The translations under genes were made by a program, and so were the position numbers. The notes under the pieces were generated by a model, which did not search any database, was not told where the DNA came from, and was given only the letters and a program-made list of their open reading frames with translations. A DNA stretch of 64,000 nt from Chitinophagaceae bacterium (GTDB lineage: Bacteria; Bacteroidota; Bacteroidia; Chitinophagales; Chitinophagaceae): the NCBI GenBank assembly GCA_947446645.1, contig CANFHA010000010.1, positions 62,001 to 126,000 of the forward strand, read 5' to 3'. Below, piece by piece: positions 50,429 to 57,942 of the stretch; position 1 is the first letter of the stretch, and each line of letters starts with the position of its first letter.

Positions 50429-51808
50429 TTACTCCTTTTCCTTAGGCTCGTTTATCGTAAACTTCACTCTTTGTATGCGCATTTTCTCTATCGCCAGCAC
50501 GGTAAATTCATACTCTTCCCAGCGAATAACTTCATTTACTGCAGCAAATTTGCCTGATATTTCCAGTATCAGTCCGGCTAACGAATCGCTTTCACCTCGC
50601 ACATTGTCAAATGTGTCTGGCGGCATGCTTATTACCCGGCATACGTCGTTTATAAGCATTTTACCTTCAAATATAAAGTTGCGGTCGTCTATCTTTTTAT
50701 AATTGAGGTCTTCCTCGTCAAATTCATCTTTAATGTCACCAATGATCTCCTCCATGATATCCTCAAGGGTAATGATACCCGATGTGCCACCAAACTCATC
50801 CACCACAATGGCAAAGTGCATGCGCTTCTGCTGAAACTCTTTCAGCAGGTCTTCAATTAGTTTTCCTTCATGTACAAAATAGGCCGGGCGAATGATCTTG
50901 TGCCAGTCGAAGCTGTCGGTATCAATATAGGGTAAGAAATCCTTTGTGTAAAGGATACCAGCTACCTTGTCCAGGCTCTCCTTATATACCGGCAGTCTTG
51001 AGTAGCCGGCTTCCAGGCAGTAGTTACGGACCTCTGAAAAGGTCATATCGAAGTCGATGGCACTTACATCCAGCCGGGTGCGCATTACCTGCCGGGCAGT
51101 GATATTGCCAAATTTCAGAATCCCTTTGAAGATATTTACCTCCTCCCGGGTGGCAGTATGGCCTACGGTAAGCTCAATAGCGTGCTCAAAATCTTCGCTG
51201 CTTATGTTCGATGATTTGGTTCCTATCTTACCTTCTATAAAGCTGGTAGAGTTAACAAGCAGGCGGCTGATGGGAGCAAACACGCCTAACAGCACGCGAA
51301 GGAACGGAGCCGAGAACAGTGCCATACGCAGATTGTTCTGGCTTGCGTATACCTTGGGCAGCACCTCTCCAAAAAGTACCAGCAGAAAGGTTACAAAAAC
51401 AACTTGTATCAGGAAGGCGAAAATCGAATTGGTCTGCTGCGAAAAAGCTGTGCTGATAACAACCTGGTGGTGCCCGTCGTGCGGCAGTATAGAGCTGACG
51501 AACAGGTTGATGGTAATAACTATGGCAATATTTATAAAGTTATTGGCAACAAGTATAGTGGCAAGCAGCATCTTGGGCTGCTCCAGCAATTGAGATGCCA
51601 TACGCGCGCTTTGCTTCTCCTTTGTCTTCAGAAAATAGATATCCTTAGCAGCAAGGGAGAAGTACGCTGTTTCAGCACCTGCTATTACAGCCGACATCAG
51701 CAGCAGTAGTAATATGGCAATAGTAAGTATTGTGGCGTTCGACGCATCAATAGATGATGCCTGAAGAATTAACGATGTAAGATTCGTATCGCCCTCTGTA
51801 CTTTCCAA
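50429..51808 (-). CDS. gldE: GldE-like CNNM/CBS/CorC-HlyC domain protein
   Basis: A 459-residue membrane protein. The DUF21/CNNM domain covers about residues 25-215 with four hydrophobic segments (TILTIAILLLLLMSAVIAGAETAYFSL). CBS domains follow (about 225-345: VMRTRLDVSAIDFDMTFSEVRNY, IVVDEFGGTSGIITLEDIMEEIIGDI), then a CorC_HlyC domain (about 360-445). The order mutY-ssb-gldE is the conserved Bacteroidota arrangement, which supports GldE, a gliding motility or T9SS-linked protein, over a generic hemolysin-type exporter. gldD, its usual downstream partner, is missing here; a propeller pseudogene follows. The start is TTG 51808. Confidence 0.85.
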   Translation of the reverse strand: MESTEGDTNLTSLILQASSIDASNATILTIAILLLLLMSAVIAGAETAYFSLAAKDIYFLKTKEKQSARMASQLLEQPKMLLATILVANNFINIAIVITINLFVSSILPHDGHHQVVISTAFSQQTNSIFAFLIQVVFVTFLLVLFGEVLPKVYASQNNLRMALFSAPFLRVLLGVFAPISRLLVNSTSFIEGKIGTKSSNISSEDFEHAIELTVGHTATREEVNIFKGILKFGNITARQVMRTRLDVSAIDFDMTFSEVRNYCLEAGYSRLPVYKESLDKVAGILYTKDFLPYIDTDSFDWHKIIRPAYFVHEGKLIEDLLKEFQQKRMHFAIVVDEFGGTSGIITLEDIMEEIIGDIKDEFDEEDLNYKKIDDRNFIFEGKMLINDVCRVISMPPDTFDNVRGESDSLAGLILEISGKFAAVNEVIRWEEYEFTVLAIEKMRIQRVKFTINEPKEKE

Positions 51809-51899
51809 GTTGTATTATAGTTTGGTGACGGATTCAAAATTAACGAAGCAAGAGATATAAAACTACATCTCCGTTTGTTAACAGAAAAAAAGTATACAA

Positions 51900-52352
51900 T
51901 TAAAATGGAAGGTCATCCTTAGATAAGCTGCCCGGCACTGTATTGCTGTCAAAGTTAATATCTGGGAAACTATTAGTTTCCGGCGAGGGAGATTCCACCG
52001 ATGAATGGTCGGAGTTTTCCTTGCGCTTATCAAGCATTACCAGGTTGTCACCAATAATTTCGGTACTGAAACGGCGATTTTTGTCCTTATCCTCCCAGTT
52101 TCGGGTCCTTATCCTGCCTTCTATGAATACGAGGCTCCCCTTATGGAGATATTTTTGAGCCAGTTCGGCCAGCCCGCGCCACAATACTACAGTGTGCCAT
52201 TCGGTTTGGGAAACCAGTTGGCCATTTTTATCTTTATATGTTTCGGTAGTGGCCAGCGGGAATTTTGCAACTGCTATATTTCCTTCCAGGTATTGCAGGT
52301 CCGGTTCCTTGCCAAGATTTCCTATCAGTACAACTCGATTGACGCCTCTCAT
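51900..52352 (-). CDS. ssb: Single-stranded DNA-binding protein
   Basis: A 150-residue OB-fold protein: MRGVNRVVLIGNLGKEPDLQYL, then FPLATTETYKDKNGQLVSQTEWHTVVLWRGLAELAQKYL, then VFIEGRIRTRNWEDKDKNRRF. The acidic C-terminal tip DDLPF recruits repair and replication proteins. It binds ssDNA in replication, recombination and repair. It sits between mutY and gldE on the same strand, with gaps of 47 and 91 bases. Confidence 0.96.
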   Translation of the reverse strand: MRGVNRVVLIGNLGKEPDLQYLEGNIAVAKFPLATTETYKDKNGQLVSQTEWHTVVLWRGLAELAQKYLHKGSLVFIEGRIRTRNWEDKDKNRRFSTEIIGDNLVMLDKRKENSDHSSVESPSPETNSFPDINFDSNTVPGSLSKDDLPF

Positions 52353-52399
52353 AGTATAGTCTCAATTTTCAAATGATAAAAATCATAACCTAAACAATA

Positions 52400-53476
52400 C
52401 TAAAAGTATAAATTATTTTGTAAAAAAGAAACTAGTGTCTTGGGAAATGCTGTTTTTTTTAAGTCGCTAGCACTCAGCCACATACCATTTAGCCCTTTTA
52501 TGTTTATTTTTTTTGATATATCTATAACAAAAAAACGTGTATTAATGAGCTGATGGGTCAATCGCTGCACGGAATGCCCGGCATCGACAACCACTGGCTG
52601 CGCTATATTCAATTCTTTGAATTTTTCATTCTTCAATAATTCAAGGGTATCTATTTGGTCTTCGGTCTCTATAAGAAATGGTTCATGCAGGTTTTCCCAA
52701 ATATCGTTTCCCGTGCGTTTGTGTATCCATATCTTGCCATTGCATTTTAGTAACAGGTAGTTAAAATGCCTTGTGCGTACAGATTGCTTTTTGCTCCGGA
52801 CAGGCAGTAGTTCTATCAGTCCCTCACGATATGCGGTGCATTCCTTCTGCAGCGGACATTCGCCGCAGAGCGGGTTGCGTGGCGTACACACTGTAGCGCC
52901 AAGGTCCATAATAGCCTGGTTGTAAGCAGCGCTGTTTTTTACGTCCAGTAGCTCTTGCGCGAGTGTGGAAAATATTTTTTTTCCTTCGGTGGTGTCAAAA
53001 GGTGTTTCAATTCCAAAATACCTTGAAAGTACCCGGTACACATTCCCGTCTACCACGGCGTGGGGTAGTGCAAAAGCAAAAGACGCAATGGCGGCTGCGG
53101 TATAGGGTCCAATACCCTTTAGCTGTAATAGCTGGTCGTAGGTGGATGGGAACTGGCCTTTAAGTTCATTGGCAATATACCGTGCAGATGCCAGCATATT
53201 TTTACAACGGTTGTAGTATCCCAGGCCCTGCCACAGGCGAAAGGCGTCTTCATCCCTGGCGTCTGCCATAGCTTCTACTGTCGGGTAGGCTTGTGTAAAG
53301 CTCAGGTAGTAGGGTAGTCCCTGTTGCGCGCGGGTCTGCTGGAGTATGATTTCTGACAGCCAGATTTTATAGGGATCCGTTTCGCTTTTCCAGGGCAGGC
53401 TGCGCTGATTTTCAGTAGCATGCCATTCGGTAAGCTGCGAAGTGAAGTGCTTTTTTGCTTTGGGGTTATTTTCCAT
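52400..53476 (-). CDS. mutY: A/G-specific adenine glycosylase
   Basis: A 358-residue DNA glycosylase. It has the HhH motif LLQLKGIGPYTAAAIASFAF followed by the catalytic Asp in AVVDGNVYRVLSRYFG. The [4Fe-4S] Cys are in CTPRNPLCGECPLQKEC. A C-terminal NUDIX-like domain (about 235-355) recognises 8-oxoG. It removes adenine mispaired with 8-oxoguanine. The length and motifs are complete, so the gene looks functional. Confidence 0.95.
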   Translation of the reverse strand: MENNPKAKKHFTSQLTEWHATENQRSLPWKSETDPYKIWLSEIILQQTRAQQGLPYYLSFTQAYPTVEAMADARDEDAFRLWQGLGYYNRCKNMLASARYIANELKGQFPSTYDQLLQLKGIGPYTAAAIASFAFALPHAVVDGNVYRVLSRYFGIETPFDTTEGKKIFSTLAQELLDVKNSAAYNQAIMDLGATVCTPRNPLCGECPLQKECTAYREGLIELLPVRSKKQSVRTRHFNYLLLKCNGKIWIHKRTGNDIWENLHEPFLIETEDQIDTLELLKNEKFKELNIAQPVVVDAGHSVQRLTHQLINTRFFVIDISKKINIKGLNGMWLSASDLKKTAFPKTLVSFLQNNLYF

Positions 53477-53517
53477 TAGGTGGTTTGCAAATTAAGAAAT
53501 CCGGTCTTATGAGGCGC

Positions 53518-54348
53518 TCAGAACAACGACATCTGCACCGGTTTAGTAACCTGAAAAGCCGAAACGGGCTCTACGCAGTCAAGATCTGTGAGCTCGTATA
53601 CCGGTGTTTCCTTATAGCGGGAAGCAACAACTACATCGGTATCCTCAGCATGTTCGGCAAATAGTTCCAGTGCCAGGTGGGGCGAGTTATTATCTTTCGA
53701 AAGATGAGATAACCAGATCATACTTACGAATGGTGAACGATGCTGTATGAACAGGTCGAGCGCCTGCTTGTTAGACAAATGCCCATTATTGCCGCTTATG
53801 CGCCTTTTAAGGTGTAGCGGGTAGCGGCCACTCTCCAGCATATCATCGTCATAATTCGCCTCAAGGAAAATGGCATGGCATTGTTTGAAATTTTGGACCA
53901 CGTGTTCGCAAGGGCTGCCAATATCAGTGAATACGCCCACGTTAAGCCCGTTATAACTGATTACGAAGCTATGCGGGTCTATGGCATCATGCAACTTTGG
54001 AAAAGCCAGTACAGATAAAGAACCTATGATTACCGGCTTGTACGCGGTGAATTGTTTAACCAGATGCACACCAACATTGAGACGGCTGTGCTGAAAAGTT
54101 AATGGCGTTATATATAGTGGCAGCTGGTATTTGCGCGTCAGGGCCTCAGCCCCGCAAATATGGTCGCCATGCTCATGAGAAATAAAAACGGCTTTCACCC
54201 TGTCCATCTCCAGGCCCAGTCGCTTCATTCTTTTTTCAGTCTCGCGGCAGGAAATGCCGGCATCAACAAGCACAGCTTCTGTGTCATTACCTATGTAATA
54301 ACAGTTGCCGTTGCTACCGGAATTCAAAGATGCTATGAACAGGGACAT
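53518..54348 (-). CDS. MBL-fold metallohydrolase (YycJ/WalJ-like)
   Basis: A 276-residue metallo-beta-lactamase-fold protein. The metal motif is FISHEHGDHICGAEAL (HxHxDH), with further ligands likely at FPKLHDAIDPHSF and in the FTDIGSP stretch, typical of the YycJ group. It is probably a nuclease or a phosphodiesterase in DNA metabolism by family analogy; the substrate is unproven. The -7 element TATTTTTG ends five bases before the ATG at 54348, so the mRNA may be leaderless. It shares the strand with mutY but is separated by 41 bases. Confidence 0.88.
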   Translation of the reverse strand: MSLFIASLNSGSNGNCYYIGNDTEAVLVDAGISCRETEKRMKRLGLEMDRVKAVFISHEHGDHICGAEALTRKYQLPLYITPLTFQHSRLNVGVHLVKQFTAYKPVIIGSLSVLAFPKLHDAIDPHSFVISYNGLNVGVFTDIGSPCEHVVQNFKQCHAIFLEANYDDDMLESGRYPLHLKRRISGNNGHLSNKQALDLFIQHRSPFVSMIWLSHLSKDNNSPHLALELFAEHAEDTDVVVASRYKETPVYELTDLDCVEPVSAFQVTKPVQMSLF

Positions 54349-54353
54349 TTAGG

Positions 54354-54361
54354 CAAAAATA
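54354..54361 (-). promoter_or_regulatory. -7 element five bases from an MBL-fold gene start
   Basis: The minus strand reads TATTTTTG, then CCTAA, then ATG 54348. Exact consensus match, predicting an almost leaderless transcript. Confidence 0.45.
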
Positions 54362-54441
54362 CCCGATAAGCAGCAATAACCGGAACATGGGACTGTCAAA
54401 AAAGGGTTTTAATTTTTCCTCAGAAAATCCGCGTTATCTGC

Positions 54442-54449
54442 TACTTTTG
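54442..54449 (+). promoter_or_regulatory. Predicted -7 element of the transketolase gene
   Basis: TACTTTTG, exact TAnnTTTG match, 23 bases before ATG 54473. The -33 region is T-rich but has no TTTG at the right spacing. Confidence 0.45.
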
Positions 54450-54472
54450 CTCACAATTTCAGTTTAACAGAG

Positions 54473-55315
54473 ATGGATAACAAGAACCTGGCAGAAATGG
54501 CCACGCAGGTGCGCCGCGATATAGTAAGAATGGTACATAAAGTACAGAGTGGCCATCCTGGCGGCTCACTAGGGTGCACCGACTTCCTTACTGCACTGTA
54601 TTTTAAGATCATGGATCGCAAGCCAGGCTTCGATATGGATGGTGCTGGCGAGGATATTTTCTTTTTATCCAATGGTCATATATCTCCGGTTTTTTACAGC
54701 GTTCTGGCGCGTTCGGGCTACTTCGCCGTAAGCGAGCTGGCTACGTTTCGTCATATTAACTCCCGGTTGCAGGGGCATCCCGCTACGCACGAGCATTTGC
54801 CCGGTGTGCGCATTGCCAGTGGATCGCTGGGGCAGGGTATGAGTGTGGCCTGCGGTGCAGCACTGGCCAAGAAGATGAACAAAGACAGCCATATTGTATA
54901 CTCGCTGCATGGAGATGGCGAGTTGCAGGAAGGCCAGAACTGGGAGGCAATTATGTTCGCTGCACATCATAAAATTGATAATCTCATCTCAAGTATTGAT
55001 GTAAACGGACAGCAGATAGACGGACCAACATCCCTTGTTATGAACCTCGGCTCACTTAGAGAAAAATTTGAGGCGTTTGGATGGCAGGTAATGGACATGG
55101 ATGGCAACAACATGGACGATTTGCTGCGTGTAATGGCTGACGCCAAGGCTGCTACAGGTAAGGGTAAACCTATCTGTATACTTATGCGCACCATTATGGG
55201 CAAAGGCGTAAGTTTCATGGAGGGTACTCATGAATGGCACGGAATAGCGCCAAGCGACAAACAGCTGGCGGATGCACTGAACATGTTGCCGGAAACGCCC
55301 TATGGCGATTACTAA
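54473..55315 (+). CDS. Transketolase, N-terminal (thiamine diphosphate) subunit
   Basis: A 280-residue protein corresponding to the first third to half of transketolase. It has VQSGHPGGSLGCTDFLTALYF, GSLGQGMSVACGAAL, and the thiamine diphosphate/metal motif GDGELQEGQNWEAIMFAAHHKIDNL. Split transketolases need a separate C-terminal subunit, normally encoded directly downstream. Here the next gene is an unrelated lipoprotein, so the partner must lie elsewhere. It acts in the pentose phosphate pathway. The gene is intact with no sign of frameshift at its end. Confidence 0.92.
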   Translation: MDNKNLAEMATQVRRDIVRMVHKVQSGHPGGSLGCTDFLTALYFKIMDRKPGFDMDGAGEDIFFLSNGHISPVFYSVLARSGYFAVSELATFRHINSRLQGHPATHEHLPGVRIASGSLGQGMSVACGAALAKKMNKDSHIVYSLHGDGELQEGQNWEAIMFAAHHKIDNLISSIDVNGQQIDGPTSLVMNLGSLREKFEAFGWQVMDMDGNNMDDLLRVMADAKAATGKGKPICILMRTIMGKGVSFMEGTHEWHGIAPSDKQLADALNMLPETPYGDY

Positions 55316-55387
55316 TACGCTTTGTATTCCATTTATTGGTAAATTTGCTATACAGGCATGCTTTTTGCTGTTCTGATGGATACATCC

Positions 55388-55819
55388 ATGAGGGATATTT
55401 TAACCATATTAATCGCCCTATTTATTCTATCTGCAGTTTTGGGTGTGGTCTCCTGCACTAAAAAGGAGCAGCCTGATACCATTTTTACCAGGGTCGCAGG
55501 CAGGTGGAAAAAAGTGCAGTTTGCCACAGACGATAATAATAATGGCGTAATAGATCAGCAGGAAATACGCACCCAGCCGGTCAATTTTATTGATGTTTTA
55601 TCGCTCAATTCCGATACAACAGGGTACCAGGCTGTGAACTATGATAATTTCACCGACACAGCAGCTTTCAAATGGTTTGTTGCCGGTGACTCTTTATTCA
55701 TCAGTTATAAGGCAAATCTTTCGCTTCGGTATTACATCGAGCGTGTAAACTCTATAAATCTTACAATTGTTACCAGCACTTCTACGGGCCTCGCATGGTA
55801 CAACTATGTAAATTATTAG
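55388..55819 (+). CDS. Small lipoprotein of unknown function
   Basis: A 143-residue protein if started at ATG 55388; ATGs at 55358 and 55376 are also possible. A hydrophobic leader MRDILTILIALFILSAVLG is followed by the lipobox-like VVSC, then TKKEQPDTIFTRVAGRWKKVQFATDDNNNGVIDQQE. The layout (W near the start of the mature part, mostly beta) resembles lipocalin-like lipoproteins of Bacteroidota, but the match is weak. It follows the transketolase gene by 72 bases. No function can be given. Confidence 0.65.
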   Translation: MRDILTILIALFILSAVLGVVSCTKKEQPDTIFTRVAGRWKKVQFATDDNNNGVIDQQEIRTQPVNFIDVLSLNSDTTGYQAVNYDNFTDTAAFKWFVAGDSLFISYKANLSLRYYIERVNSINLTIVTSTSTGLAWYNYVNY

Positions 55820-55873
55820 TTCGCAGTTTACAATTTCCTTTGCCCGTTCAGTTAACGTCTCTCAACCTCAATA

Positions 55874-56968
55874 TTATTCCTCAAAAAGGCGCAATTGCCA
55901 GGAGTCTTTTTTATTCAATTTTACAGGCTCGTGAAAATTAGAAACTGAGATACCTAGCAAGCGTGTCTTTTTGCCTTCCGGATCAGTGGTGAGCAACAAT
56001 TCCTTTGCCAGCGCAGCTATTGTTTCTGCATCGCCTACAGGTTGCTCCAGTGATCTGCTACGGGTTATCTGCCTGAAATCATTGTACTTAATCTTAACAG
56101 TTACTGTCCTTCCTTTTAATTGATATTTTTCAAGCCGCGCGCATACCAGTTTCGCTATCTTATCCAGTTCTGCGTTCATCTCGGAGGTCTGCGTCAGATC
56201 ATAGGCAAAAGTGTCCTCTGCAGCCACCGACTTGGTTTCCCTGTCGGGCTGTACCTCGCGGTCATCTATGCCCCTTACAATTTTGTAATAAAAGCTACCG
56301 GCTTTCCCAAAACACTTCGTCAGCTCATCTTCAGTCATCTTCTTAAGATCAGCGCCGGTGTGGAGGCCCATATTTTTCATTTTATCGGCTGTCACTCTTC
56401 CTACACCATAGAATTTTTCTACCGGCAATTTCTCCATAAACTCTTCGATGTGCGATGGCCCGATAAAAGCTAAGCCATCCGGCTTATTGAGATCGGAGGC
56501 TATTTTAGCTACAAATTTGTTTATCGATACTCCGGCGGATGCAGTGAGGTTCAGCTCGTCTTTAATGGCCTGTTTTGTAAGTTTTGCAATAGCTATCGCT
56601 GAGCCAATTCCCTGCTTGTCCTCCGTTACGTCCAGGTAGGCTTCGTCCAGCGACAATGGTTCAATGATGTCTGTATGACGGTGAAAAATCTCGCGTATAT
56701 GATTAGATACCTCCTTGTAGGCGGCAAACCTGGGATACACAAATATTAGATCCGGGCAAAGTGCCAGGGCCCTTTTTGATGGCATTGCAGACCTTATCCC
56801 GAATTTTCGTGCCTCGTAGCTGGCCGCAGCCACCACGCCGCCGCGGCCTTCAGGCGAGCCGCCCACTACCAGTGCCTTACCCCTGTATTCCGGGTTGTCG
56901 CGCTGCTCTACAGATGCATAAAATGCATCCATATCCACGTGAATGATCTTTCGCTGCTTGTCCGGCAT
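55874..56968 (-). CDS. dinB: DNA polymerase IV (Y-family)
   Basis: A 364-residue polymerase from ATG 56968; the track uses a TTG three codons earlier. Catalytic residues are in IHVDMDAFYASVEQRDNP and in PLSLDEAYLDVTEDKQG (SxDE). The HhH thumb region is PVEKFYGVGRVTADKMKNMGL, and the little-finger domain ends the protein. It makes short error-prone patches past DNA lesions. The C-terminus ends WQLRLFEE, resembling a beta-clamp-binding tail. It lies 14 bases downstream of the aat gene. Confidence 0.95.
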   Translation of the reverse strand: MPDKQRKIIHVDMDAFYASVEQRDNPEYRGKALVVGGSPEGRGGVVAAASYEARKFGIRSAMPSKRALALCPDLIFVYPRFAAYKEVSNHIREIFHRHTDIIEPLSLDEAYLDVTEDKQGIGSAIAIAKLTKQAIKDELNLTASAGVSINKFVAKIASDLNKPDGLAFIGPSHIEEFMEKLPVEKFYGVGRVTADKMKNMGLHTGADLKKMTEDELTKCFGKAGSFYYKIVRGIDDREVQPDRETKSVAAEDTFAYDLTQTSEMNAELDKIAKLVCARLEKYQLKGRTVTVKIKYNDFRQITRSRSLEQPVGDAETIAALAKELLLTTDPEGKKTRLLGISVSNFHEPVKLNKKDSWQLRLFEE

Positions 56969-56982
56969 TGGACGCAAAGTTA

Positions 56983-57633
56983 CTAGGGTACATGCGTTCT
57001 GAGCATTTCCATAAAATCGGTGCGGCTGATCATGCGGGCGCCAAGGCTCTCAAGATGGGCCGTGTATACCTGGCAATCAATAAGCACTATTCCCCGCGCT
57101 TTCAACTCCTGCACCCACATTATAAAGGCAAACTTACTGGCATTGTCAGCTTTGCTGAACATGCTTTCCCCGAAAAATACATTGCCAAGCAAAATACCAT
57201 ATAGCCCACCAACCAAGATGCCATTTTCCCACGTTTCAGCACTATGGGCATACCCTAGTCGGTGAAGTGCGGTATATGCATCTATAATGTCATTGCCGAT
57301 CCAAGTGCCATCCATTCCTTTCCTTTTCGCCCCGGCACAGTTTGCTATAACTTCCTCAAAAGCCTCATTTACCGTGAACTCGAAAGAGCCTTTTTTAATG
57401 GTGCGCTGCATGCTTTTGCTTACCTTAAGCTCGCCCGGAAACAGCACAAATCTTGGATCAGGAGACCACCAGAGTGGTATCTCATCTTCATTATACCATG
57501 GAAAAATGCCGCTGCGATAGGCGAGCAGGAGCCTTTCGGGGTTCAGGTCACCACCGGCTGCCAGCAACCCATCGGGCATAGCATATTCCACCGGGGGAAA
57601 CCAAATCAACTCATCAAGTAAGCACAAATCCAC
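56983..57633 (-). CDS. aat: Leucyl/phenylalanyl-tRNA-protein transferase
   Basis: A 216-residue protein: FPPVEYAMPDGLLAAGGDLNPERLLLAYRSGIFPWYNEDEIPLWWSPDPRF, shortened here in two overlapping family motifs, then GMDGTWIGNDIIDAYTALHRLGYAHSAETW and GNVFFGESMFSKADNASKFAF. It adds Leu or Phe to proteins bearing N-terminal Lys or Arg, marking them for ClpS/ClpAP. The start is GTG 57633; the overlapping ATG is in another frame. It is probably co-transcribed with dinB. Confidence 0.95.
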   Translation of the reverse strand: MDLCLLDELIWFPPVEYAMPDGLLAAGGDLNPERLLLAYRSGIFPWYNEDEIPLWWSPDPRFVLFPGELKVSKSMQRTIKKGSFEFTVNEAFEEVIANCAGAKRKGMDGTWIGNDIIDAYTALHRLGYAHSAETWENGILVGGLYGILLGNVFFGESMFSKADNASKFAFIMWVQELKARGIVLIDCQVYTAHLESLGARMISRTDFMEMLRTHVP

Positions 57634-57942
57634 ATTCTAAGGTAGATATCTGGGTCTCGTTATCCAAATCCCGCGAGTTTAGCTAATTGGCGTTTATTCA
57701 CCCCTTTGTTTGGTGGTTTCGTCCTTTTTTACCCGTTCTATAAAATATTCAGCTCCATTTTTTTATATCTTGGGCATCCTAAATCAATAAAAAGCGAAGC
57801 TAAAATAACTACAAGTTGACGCATTTAGTAAAATTGCGTATGCTCAAAAATCACCCTTTAATTAACTTTAGCATGGTTTTTGATTATACTTTTATTAACA
57901 CCGATTGAGTTATTTTTGTTAGATAATTATCAAGTAATTTAT
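57634..57942. other. Divergent intergenic region between aat and prc
   Basis: About 310 bases. It must hold the divergent promoters of aat and prc. TATTTTTG at 57911-57918 fits the -7 consensus for prc. A short ACGCA/TGCGT inverted repeat lies near 57818-57840. I see no gene or stable hairpin beyond this. Confidence 0.5.
57911..57918 (+). promoter_or_regulatory. Predicted -7 element of prc
   Basis: TATTTTTG, exact TAnnTTTG match, 24 bases before ATG 57943. No TTTG at standard spacing upstream. Confidence 0.4.
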
